A stretch of 38,690 nt of DNA from a virus. Below the pieces are notes generated by a model that ran no database searches, was not told the DNA's origin, and worked only from the letters and a program-made list of their open reading frames with translations. The stretch spans positions 1-38,690 of IMG/VR virus record IMGVR_UViG_3300046505_000047; one strand, written 5' to 3'. Numbering within the stretch: position 1 is the stretch's first letter; each line of letters starts with the position of its first letter. A program made the position numbers and the translations under genes. Of this stretch, positions 30,761-37,003 are shown one piece after another.

Positions 30761-31069
30761 ATGAGCGTGACCGTGAAGCCCGAGCGCCGGACCCGAAACG
30801 GCTGGAGCAGCCCCTATGGCGACAGCCCGGAGCGGAGCGGTTGGTATGCCGAGATCGAACTGCTGATCCCTGAAGGCAAGGATGCCGGCAAGGGCGTGAT
30901 CTTCCAAGTCTCCAAGCTGGACGGCGAGGGGCCCTGGACGATCGACGCGGCTTTCAAGAGCAGCTCCTCCATGCCGATGTGGATGAACGGCTTTGGAGCC
31001 CGCTACCTACTGACCAAGACCCTGAACGCAGAACTGGCGGCCGACCTGGACCGCCTGATTGGAGCCTGA
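30761..31069 (+). CDS. Hypothetical protein, first of a plus-strand operon
   Basis: Encodes 102 residues, beta-rich, with GWYAEIELLIPEGKDAGKGV and ARYLLTKTLNAELAADLDRL. No domain recognised; it may be a small nucleic-acid-binding fold. ATG at 30761 follows GGAGGG by eight bases, and an earlier in-frame ATG is rejected. Confidence 0.65.
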   Translation: MSVTVKPERRTRNGWSSPYGDSPERSGWYAEIELLIPEGKDAGKGVIFQVSKLDGEGPWTIDAAFKSSSSMPMWMNGFGARYLLTKTLNAELAADLDRLIGA

Positions 31070-31070
31070 G

Positions 31071-31397
31071 ATGACGACGAACGCGCAGCTTGACGCGACC
31101 TTCGACCTTGCCGGCCTTGTGGCCGACGTGGCGGCCATCCCCGACGCGCCGATGGTCCCCGAGGCGGACGGCGTGAGCGGTCTCTGGCCCAACGAGCGCG
31201 CATATCTGAGCCTGATCCTGACCACGGTTAGCAAGCTGGCGACCATCTTCACCGAGACCGCCGATCGACCCCTGACCGGACGGATCGTGAAGGCTCTGTA
31301 CTTTGCGGCGATCCCGAAGCTGGGCGAATACCCGCCCGCGCAGCTGGCCGGCGTTGAGATCATTGAGGCCCGGATGGGCCAGAAGGGCGGCAAGTGA
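31071..31397 (+). CDS. Hypothetical helical protein
   Basis: Encodes 108 residues with a helical core (ERAYLSLILTTVSKLATIFT, IVKALYFAAIPKLGEY). Function unknown. ATG at 31071 is one base after the upstream stop, with TTGGAG ahead; its stop overlaps the next ATG. Confidence 0.6.
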   Translation: MTTNAQLDATFDLAGLVADVAAIPDAPMVPEADGVSGLWPNERAYLSLILTTVSKLATIFTETADRPLTGRIVKALYFAAIPKLGEYPPAQLAGVEIIEARMGQKGGK

Positions 31398-31975
31398 TGT
31401 ACAGCGGAGACGAGCTCTACGGAGACGACGTGACCAGCGGGCGCGCTGAGGGCGAGAAGTGGCCCGAGCGCCATCCCAAGAGTCTGGGCGCCTGCCTCCC
31501 CGGGATCACTGACGGAGGCGAGCCGGTGAAGGCTCTTTGCCCGAACTGCCAGGGCGAGCTAGGTCTGGACGAGCGGGTGAGCCGGACGATCGGCATGAAG
31601 CTGATCCGCCGGCCGGCACCCGCCGGCACGAGCGGGCCCGCGGCCGAGCTCCTCTATGAGCCCGACACTGACCGCGAGGATGAGACCTTCTGGGAGACGT
31701 CCGAGACGATCGGGCTGGTCTGCCTGAGCTGCGCCCGAACCTGGCCGCTGGGCCCGGCACAAGGCATCGAGGAGCTGATCGTTTCCCTGGCCGTGGAGAT
31801 CATCGTGATCGCCGACGACGGGGAAGATGCCGACCCGGACGATGAGCGTCCGTGCGGATGCCCGATTGACTACCACCTGGCCGACTGCCCGATCCGGACA
31901 GGACCGGCTGACGTCGATGACGTGGCGGACTACGACCGCCCAGAGCGAGACGACGACGAGAGCGAGGACGAGTGA
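31397..31975 (+). CDS. Zinc-ribbon-like acidic protein
   Basis: Encodes 192 residues. CPNC near 48-51 and CLSC near 108-111 may form one treble-clef or ribbon around an insert. The C-terminal third is strongly acidic, with CGCPIDYHLADC as a second possible metal site. Start is ATG 31397 (TGATG overlap); GTG 31394 is an alternative. Confidence 0.65.
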   Translation: MYSGDELYGDDVTSGRAEGEKWPERHPKSLGACLPGITDGGEPVKALCPNCQGELGLDERVSRTIGMKLIRRPAPAGTSGPAAELLYEPDTDREDETFWETSETIGLVCLSCARTWPLGPAQGIEELIVSLAVEIIVIADDGEDADPDDERPCGCPIDYHLADCPIRTGPADVDDVADYDRPERDDDESEDE

Positions 31976-31976
31976 C

Positions 31977-32336
31977 ATGGGCCTGACCGTGTACATCTTC
32001 CGGAGTGACTACGACTCCGAGCAAAACCTGTTCCATGGAAACCGCCAGCTGTGCATCGTGAACGTCAGCGGACCCAGCCATCCGGGCGAGGGATGCCCGC
32101 CGGCCATGCTGGTCCCCGGACACCTGCCCGGGACCATGCGAGTGGTGGCGGTCGAAGAGACCGGCCTTGACCAGTGGACCGAAGTCCGACCCGACCATTC
32201 CGCCGGCCCGATGTTCGGCGGGACGTTTGCCTACACCTCTGACGGTCGATGGCGCGGAGCCACCCCTGACCACGGACTCCTCGAGGCCGTGCCGATCCAT
32301 GACCGCTTCGAGATCCAGACGAGGAATGACCGATGA
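31977..32336 (+). CDS. Hypothetical protein
   Basis: Encodes 119 residues with a beta-rich N-terminus (GLTVYIFRSDYDSEQNLFHG). No motif recognised. It is one base after the previous stop, and its TGA overlaps the next ATG (ATGA). Confidence 0.6.
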   Translation: MGLTVYIFRSDYDSEQNLFHGNRQLCIVNVSGPSHPGEGCPPAMLVPGHLPGTMRVVAVEETGLDQWTEVRPDHSAGPMFGGTFAYTSDGRWRGATPDHGLLEAVPIHDRFEIQTRNDR

Positions 32337-32980
32337 CGTACCGAGAACGCCGCGAAGCCCGGGCCGAGCGGCTCCGGGGCTGGGCTGAGAAGAGCCAGGA
32401 GCGAGCTGACGCCGCGCTCAAGACCAGCGATGCCCAGCCGTACCGCCATGACATTGCATGGCTCACACAGCCCGGACATATCCCCGGGCGTACCGAGACG
32501 TTCGAGCGCGAACACCGCGCCTACCAGAGTCTCGACAAGGCGGCCTCGATGGAGGCCCGGGCCGCCGGCATCGAAGCCCAGCTCGACCGGGCGATCTACT
32601 CGGACGATCCGGACGCGGTCGAACGGCTCGAGGCCAGGGTCGCGGAGCTGGAGGCGAAGCGGGACACGATCAAGGCGGCGAATAAGGCAGCTCCGCGCCG
32701 ACGGCTCTACCCGCATGACGGACAGACGCCTGAGCAGATGGCTGAGTCAGACCGGATCCCGGCCTACGCGCTGACGAACCTCACCGCGGAGATCGCCCGC
32801 AACCGCAAGCGCCTCGAGCAGCTCAGGAAGGGACCGCCTGTGACGTGGTTCCACGCGAGCCGGCGAGACGCTGACGTCTGCTACAAGTGCGACTTCCGCC
32901 GAGCCGACCATGACCTCCACCCGCGGTCAGAGCTGCTGATCTGCCCGAACCCGGACGGGTCGAAGAGGGTGCTGAATTAG
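32333..32980 (+). CDS. DUF3560-like coiled-coil protein
   Basis: Encodes 215 residues. YRERREARAERLRGWAEKSQ and ASMEARAAGIEAQLDRAIYS resemble DUF3560 proteins of phages and plasmids. The C-terminus has VCYKCDFRRADHD and a later Cys, a likely zinc site. Function unknown. It ends the five-gene operon just before the next promoter. Confidence 0.65.
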   Translation: MTYRERREARAERLRGWAEKSQERADAALKTSDAQPYRHDIAWLTQPGHIPGRTETFEREHRAYQSLDKAASMEARAAGIEAQLDRAIYSDDPDAVERLEARVAELEAKRDTIKAANKAAPRRRLYPHDGQTPEQMAESDRIPAYALTNLTAEIARNRKRLEQLRKGPPVTWFHASRRDADVCYKCDFRRADHDLHPRSELLICPNPDGSKRVLN

Positions 32981-32982
32981 GC

Positions 32983-33011
32983 TTGCATATCTAAACGTAG
33001 GCGCGTAGAAT
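32983..33011 (+). promoter_or_regulatory. Promoter of the ParB-like gene with CTA-N12-TAG palindrome (site 3)
   Basis: TTGCAT (32983-32988), 17 bases, TAGAAT (33006-33011) is a strong promoter match. CTAAACGTAGGCGCGTAG (32991-33008) lies in the spacer and -10. The ParB-like protein downstream could bind its own promoter. Confidence 0.7.
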
Positions 33012-33012
33012 A

Positions 33013-33050
33013 CTGGCAAGGCCCCGGGGAATGAGACCCGGGGCCGCCAG
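33013..33050 (+). promoter_or_regulatory. 5' leader hairpin of the ParB-like gene
   Basis: GGCCCCGGG (33020-33028) and CCCGGGGCC (33037-33045) form a perfect 9-bp stem with an 8-base loop, extended by CTGG/CCAG. It begins only a few bases after the likely transcript start. It may be an attenuator or an mRNA stabiliser. There is no T run after it. Confidence 0.6.
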
Positions 33051-33064
33051 TGACGGAGAGCCCG

Positions 33065-33922
33065 ATGACAATGAGCCAGACGATGAGCACCGACGCCTTT
33101 CTGACCCTGCCGATTGAGCGGGTGTCCCCGAACCCCGACCAGCCCCGCAAGACCTTCGAGGTCGGACCGCTGGAGGAGCTGGCGGAGTCCATCCGAGCGA
33201 TCGGGATCATGGAGCCGCTGATTGTCCGACCGGTGGCCGGCGCCTACCAGATCATTGCCGGCGAGCGCCGATGGCGAGCAGCTGGCATCGCTGGACTGAC
33301 CACCGTGCCGGCGATCGTCAAGACCGGAGTGGTCTCCGATGACACCGCGTTTGAGCTGGGGCTGATCGAGAACGCCTTGCGCCGGGACATGAACCCGGTC
33401 GAGGAGGCGGAGGCGTACCAGAAGCTCCTCGAGACCGGGCTGACCGTTGAGGAGCTCTCGACGCGGACCGGCAAGAAGGCCGCCGCGATCCGGACCGCCC
33501 TGACCCTGCTGAAGCTGGAGCCCGGCATCCGCGAGCTTGTGGCCAAGAGGCACCTCACCGCCTGGGACGGCGGACGGCTTGCGACCCTGAGCTGGAGCGG
33601 TCAGACCCGGGCGCTTGACACGATCAACCGACACGGCCTGACCGGGAACGATCGGGACCGCGTGATCGGCCAGGTCTGGCTTGCGGAGCACGAGCAGCCG
33701 ATGTTCGGTGAGGGCGAGCTGGAGGCCCCGGAGACGAACCGGAGTGCAAACGTGCGGGCCGACATGGAGCGCGCGATGAGCGCCCTCCAGCGGGCGCGTG
33801 CGGCACTCCAGGACTGCATCCCCGACGCGCTGACCGTGGAGCTGGCCGAGGCGGCGAGCCGAGAGATCGGCGCGATCGTCAAGGTGACTCGGCAGGCGAA
33901 CGTGGCGAGGCTGCTGGTCTAA
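33065..33922 (+). CDS. ParB-like DNA-binding protein
   Basis: Encodes 285 residues. The ParB/Srx domain spans about 10-100 with LPIERVSPNPDQPRKTF, IAGERRWRAA and ENALRRDMNPVEEAEAY, the core boxes of true ParB (CTP-binding) proteins. HTH helices follow near 120-150 (LTVEELSTRTGKKAAAIRTA). No ParA is seen, so it may be a regulator or a partition adaptor. ATG at 33065 follows GGAGAG; ATG 33071 is an alternative. Confidence 0.85.
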   Translation: MTMSQTMSTDAFLTLPIERVSPNPDQPRKTFEVGPLEELAESIRAIGIMEPLIVRPVAGAYQIIAGERRWRAAGIAGLTTVPAIVKTGVVSDDTAFELGLIENALRRDMNPVEEAEAYQKLLETGLTVEELSTRTGKKAAAIRTALTLLKLEPGIRELVAKRHLTAWDGGRLATLSWSGQTRALDTINRHGLTGNDRDRVIGQVWLAEHEQPMFGEGELEAPETNRSANVRADMERAMSALQRARAALQDCIPDALTVELAEAASREIGAIVKVTRQANVARLLV

Positions 33923-33943
33923 CTAACTGACAGCGTGTAGGAT
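33923..33943 (+). promoter_or_regulatory. Promoter with CTA-N12-TAG palindrome (site 4)
   Basis: CTAACTGACAGCGTGTAG (33923-33940) directly follows the ParB-like stop and runs into TAGGAT (33938-33943), seven bases before ATG 33951. No clear -35 is seen. The transcript should be leaderless, as at site 1. Confidence 0.5.
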
Positions 33944-33950
33944 TGGAGCC

Positions 33951-34151
33951 ATGAACAAACGAACACCCGTGACCCTGGCAGAAGCGGCTGAGGCTCTCGG
34001 ACTCAACCCGTCCACGCTTCGAGTGCAGATCCGTAACGGCAGACTCAAGGCCCAGAAGATCGGAACCGCCTGGTTCGTGACCGGGGCGGAGATTGAACGG
34101 TATCGCGAGCAGAGTCTCGGGAACGCCGGCCGGCCGAAGGGCACCGCCTGA
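33951..34151 (+). CDS. Excisionase-like HTH protein
   Basis: Encodes 66 residues. TLAEAAEALGLNPSTLRVQI and LKAQKIGTAWFVTGAEIERY form the winged helix of HTH_17/excisionase (MerR-like) proteins. It could be an Xis, a Cro-like regulator or an operator-binding partner. With no integrase found, regulation is favoured. Ribosome-binding sequence GGAG is too close to ATG, in line with a leaderless message. Confidence 0.8.
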   Translation: MNKRTPVTLAEAAEALGLNPSTLRVQIRNGRLKAQKIGTAWFVTGAEIERYREQSLGNAGRPKGTA

Positions 34152-34167
34152 CCCCTCTAGACATACC

Positions 34168-34212
34168 GAAGCCCCCAGCGAGCCGGGTGGACAACCGGAG
34201 CCTGGGGGCTTC
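34168..34212. terminator. Bidirectional hairpin terminator
   Basis: GAAGCCCCCAG and CTGGGGGCTTC form an 11-bp perfect stem around a 23-base loop with inner CCGG/CCGG pairing. It separates the converging plus operon (ending 34151) and minus operon (ending 34240). Confidence 0.75.
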
Positions 34213-34221
34213 TGTCTGGTC

Positions 34222-34251
34222 AGCGTAACCTGAAGGCGGTTACTCGGTCAA
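34222..34251 (-). promoter_or_regulatory. Minus promoter-like site with GTAACC-N7-GGTTAC
   Basis: TTGACC (34251-34246), 18 bases and TACGCT (34227-34222) read on the minus strand, with GTAACC (34225-34230) / GGTTAC (34238-34243) between. It overlaps the stop of the resolvase gene and points straight into the hairpin at 34168-34212. Confidence 0.45.
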
Positions 34252-34731
34252 GAGGGGGAGCTGGGCGATCGGGGCGGCGCCTTCCTGGACCGTGATCTCC
34301 ACGCCGTTGACTCCGCGGACATACCGGAAGTCGACGACCCTGCCAGCTGATCGTATGAACCGGGTGGAGTCACCCGCGATGACGCCGGCCCGGACGAGCC
34401 CATCGGTGAGCGGCTTGCTCGAGGCGACGGCGTTGTCCCAGTCTCGCTCCGCCCGGTCCTCGACGATGAAGATCATCGAATAGTCCGAGACGTAGGGGAT
34501 CGGATCGGTGCAGCGATAGAGGGTCGGGACAGGCTTGCGGCGCCGACCTTCGGCAGGGATGCCAGGGCGATCGACCACGAGCGGCCACGACGAGCTGGCC
34601 ATCGCGTCCTGAGCCGCGAGTCGGGCGATCTCGACCCACTTCTCGACCCAGCGGGCCAGCTCCCACTTGTTACCTGGCCGGGCGTTCGGAGTCGGTGGCC
34701 GCCCGGGGATCTCGACGGTGAGGGTTCTCAT
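34240..34731 (-). CDS. RusA-like Holliday junction resolvase
   Basis: Encodes 163 residues. VEIPGRPPTPNARPGNKWE at the start and ERDWDNAVASSKPLTDGLV near 95-113, followed by GVIAGDST, contain the Asp set of RusA (D-x-D-N, D, D). It cuts four-way junctions before packaging. ATG at 34731 overlaps the previous stop (ATGA), which rules out a start at 34767. Confidence 0.85.
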   Translation of the reverse strand: MRTLTVEIPGRPPTPNARPGNKWELARWVEKWVEIARLAAQDAMASSSWPLVVDRPGIPAEGRRRKPVPTLYRCTDPIPYVSDYSMIFIVEDRAERDWDNAVASSKPLTDGLVRAGVIAGDSTRFIRSAGRVVDFRYVRGVNGVEITVQEGAAPIAQLPLLTE

Positions 34732-34931
34732 CGCTGTCGCCAGTCCATCTTCGGGCAGCGTTGACACTCGCGATATTCACGCGGCGGCCGGAAGAGGAGT
34801 ACGCCGTCCGCTCTCCTGAAGGTTGGGTTGGAGGGCTCAGTCGGATCGACTTCCCACTCACCCCAGTCATGCCCGATGAGTCGGCAGATCAGTCGACGCC
34901 GGCGTCGCCGGAGCTTGCCGCGGGTGCTCAC
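34728..34931 (-). CDS. Small basic zinc-finger-like protein
   Basis: Encodes 67 residues. A run of Arg (KLRRRRRRLIC), then GHDWGEWEVD, and a late RECQRCPKMDW give C, H, C, C as possible zinc ligands, as in small phage finger proteins. GTG at 34931 overlaps the upstream stop (GTGA). Its function is unknown, with nucleic-acid binding likely. Confidence 0.6.
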   Translation of the reverse strand: MSTRGKLRRRRRRLICRLIGHDWGEWEVDPTEPSNPTFRRADGVLLFRPPREYRECQRCPKMDWRQR

Positions 34932-35359
34932 GACACGTCCTCCATCGCCGTGTATGTCGCGATGGCCTTGCCGCAGGGCTTCTCGGGATCATGCTCGGTA
35001 GAGTCCGGGACGCCACAGAAGCGGCAGGGGTGATCGCCGCCGTCCATGCGAAGGACACGCCGGAGCGCCAGTCGGGCCTCAACCTGAGCGGCCTGCCGAT
35101 CCCCTCGCTTTCGCATCTCGTAGAACCGTCCGACCGTCAGAGCGTGCCATGCGATCGGGTCGTGGAGGATCGCCAGCTCCAGCTCGGGGTCACCGACGAG
35201 GGTTACCGCCTCCATGCTCGGGAACTCCTTGAGGATGGCGTCCGCGATGACGCTGGTCGTCTCGGGGCGGAGTCCGTAATCCCCGGAATTGACCGCGGCG
35301 GCCGTTACCGTTTTGATGATGAAGTCCCGGATATCCGGGGACTTGATCTCGTTCGTCAC
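34928..35359 (-). CDS. Hypothetical protein with C-terminal Cys cluster
   Basis: Encodes 143 residues. A helical N-terminal part is followed by HPCRFCGVPDSTEHDPEKPC, which could bind zinc. Start is GTG at 35359, placed after GAGGTGACAAA, the start module also used at 35862 and 4652. Family not recognised. Confidence 0.65.
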   Translation of the reverse strand: MTNEIKSPDIRDFIIKTVTAAAVNSGDYGLRPETTSVIADAILKEFPSMEAVTLVGDPELELAILHDPIAWHALTVGRFYEMRKRGDRQAAQVEARLALRRVLRMDGGDHPCRFCGVPDSTEHDPEKPCGKAIATYTAMEDVS

Positions 35360-35418
35360 TTTGTCACCTCAGAAGGGTGCGCCCGGCCAGTGTCCACTCC
35401 AGCCGGGCGCGGCGTGGT

Positions 35419-35862
35419 CTAGTTGACTGCGCGGAGCTGGCCCGGCAAGAGATCGCCGTCCTCTTCGTCCGCCTTGCGGGTGAGCTGATCCTCCATCGTG
35501 GTCTGATGGCTCTCCATGACCAGCTTGGCGTTGGTGCCGACCTTGGAGTGTGCCAGGAGGAGCGAGAGAGCCGGCATCGTCGTCTCGGGCGCCAGGAGCG
35601 TCATGAACGCTACCGGGGCGCCGTTGGCGTCGGTGCGGAACCTGATCCCCACGATGCTGTAGCCGTCGCCGAGGCCTTCCTGGGCGAAGGTCACGTCGAA
35701 TGAGTCGGAGTTGAGCTTGCCGGCCAGGGCGGCGGCCGACTCCGGGACGAGCTGGAACTGCACCTTGCCGGTCGCTCCGCTCTCCGTATTGCCCTTGGAG
35801 ACCGAGACCGAGAGGCACGTTGCCATGATCTCGATCTTGTCTGGAGACTTCAGTTCAGTCAC
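35419..35862 (-). CDS. Hypothetical beta-rich protein
   Basis: Encodes 147 residues, with VSKGNTESGATGKVQFQLVP, FDVTFAQEGLGDGYSIVGI and TLLAPETTMPALSLLLAHSK. No domain recognised. GTG at 35862 follows GAGGTGACAA. Confidence 0.65.
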   Translation of the reverse strand: MTELKSPDKIEIMATCLSVSVSKGNTESGATGKVQFQLVPESAAALAGKLNSDSFDVTFAQEGLGDGYSIVGIRFRTDANGAPVAFMTLLAPETTMPALSLLLAHSKVGTNAKLVMESHQTTMEDQLTRKADEEDGDLLPGQLRAVN

Positions 35863-35864
35863 TT

Positions 35865-35883
35865 GTCACCTCGTTTGGGTTAC
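35865..35883. promoter_or_regulatory. GTCACC-N7-GGTTAC operator-like site
   Basis: One mismatch from the repeated site. It overlaps the ribosome-binding sequence of the gene starting at 35862 and lacks promoter elements, so it could act on transcription passing through or be a by-product of the GAGGTGAC start module. Confidence 0.35.
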
Positions 35884-35900
35884 CTCGATGGACCGCGGCG

Positions 35901-36524
35901 CTAGACCATCGGCAACTCCTCCCCGATCAGGCGGCCGTGCTCTTCTCGAGGACCGCGGCCATGCGCGATGGGCCGGCCGTTCTTGTGCTCCAGCCAGAGG
36001 GATGCAAGCGCCTCGTGGGAGGCTGCTGGGGGGCTGTCAGACGCACGGAGCCGCGCGTTGCAGCTGCAAGTGAGCGTAGAGACCTTTTGCCTTTTCCCGC
36101 TCGCCAGACGGCGTGCGAAGCGGATAGCCTCGATGACGTGCGGTCGGCGGGCCAGGGCGGCGGCGCGGGCCAGGGCAACCGGTGACCCGGGCCCCATCTC
36201 GTACCGGACAGATCGTGCCTTCGGAGCTCGTCCGCGTGCCGGCGGCTTGCCGTACTCGCCGGGCCCGATGGCGCCCTTGCGGCGGAGGATCTTCACGACG
36301 TCATGGATCGTATTGGTCGTGGTCCCGAGAAACTCCGCGGCGCGAGCCTGGGTGCCAGTCGATCGAAGGGCCTCGAGGACTTCGGCTTGGCGGGGAGAGA
36401 GTGCGGCCGGTCCGATCGGCTTGATGACCAGGGGAGACGAAGCCCCTGCCCCGGAATGGAGATCGCTCCGTCGCTCCGAGGAAGCTCGACCGGCCGTGGT
36501 GATTGTCGTCTGAACGTCTGTCAT
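35901..36524 (-). CDS. HTH regulator (LuxR/sigma-type helix-turn-helix)
   Basis: Encodes 207 residues. ALSPRQAEVLEALRSTGTQA then AAEFLGTTTNTIHDVVKILR is a LuxR/sigma-70 region 4-type HTH near residues 40-85. The remainder is basic with CSC near the middle. It may control late or operon transcription. ATG at 36524 overlaps the methylase stop (ATGA) and follows AAAGGA. Confidence 0.7.
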   Translation of the reverse strand: MTDVQTTITTAGRASSERRSDLHSGAGASSPLVIKPIGPAALSPRQAEVLEALRSTGTQARAAEFLGTTTNTIHDVVKILRRKGAIGPGEYGKPPARGRAPKARSVRYEMGPGSPVALARAAALARRPHVIEAIRFARRLASGKRQKVSTLTCSCNARLRASDSPPAASHEALASLWLEHKNGRPIAHGRGPREEHGRLIGEELPMV

Positions 36525-37003
36525 CGTGCAACCGTCCTTTGGTATGTCCATCCCAGCTGGGCACGACGCAAGGCCTCAACCGCTGGGGCCCCGATGGCGA
36601 CCAGAACCGATGAGTGATCTGGCCGTCCTGTGAAGCCGTCTAGGCGGACGAAGTGAACCCGATCCTTGAGGAAGGTTATGGCGTCTGCCTTGTCCGCGAC
36701 CCGCTGCCACCAGCGCGTCTCCGTTCGGGCGGCCAGAAGCGAGATCCCGTTGGCGTGATCTATGAACCGCTCGATCCAGATGTCGATACCAGGACCATAG
36801 GGCGGGTTCATCCAGACGAGCCCCGACCACTCGCAGGCGAGCGCATCCTCCTCGAGCGAGAGGAACCGGCGAGCCGGTATCCAGGGGAGACCGCCAACGG
36901 GAGAGGCGACGTCGAGATCGAAGGTGACGCCGAGAGCATTGAAGATGGAGGGCGGCGTATACCACTCCGTCGTCGCCCCGACCTGTGACGTCCAGCGGCT
37001 CAC
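36521..37003 (-). CDS. dam: DNA N6-adenine methyltransferase (phage Dam type)
   Basis: Encodes 160 residues. TTEWYTPPSIFNALGVTFDL at the start, MNPPYGPG (catalytic NPPY) at about 65-72 and WWQRVADKADAITFLKDRV match the phage Dam family (DNA_N-6-adenine-methyltransferase). It may shield phage DNA from host restriction. GTG at 37003 overlaps the helicase stop (GTGA). Confidence 0.9.
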   Translation of the reverse strand: MSRWTSQVGATTEWYTPPSIFNALGVTFDLDVASPVGGLPWIPARRFLSLEEDALACEWSGLVWMNPPYGPGIDIWIERFIDHANGISLLAARTETRWWQRVADKADAITFLKDRVHFVRLDGFTGRPDHSSVLVAIGAPAVEALRRAQLGWTYQRTVAR

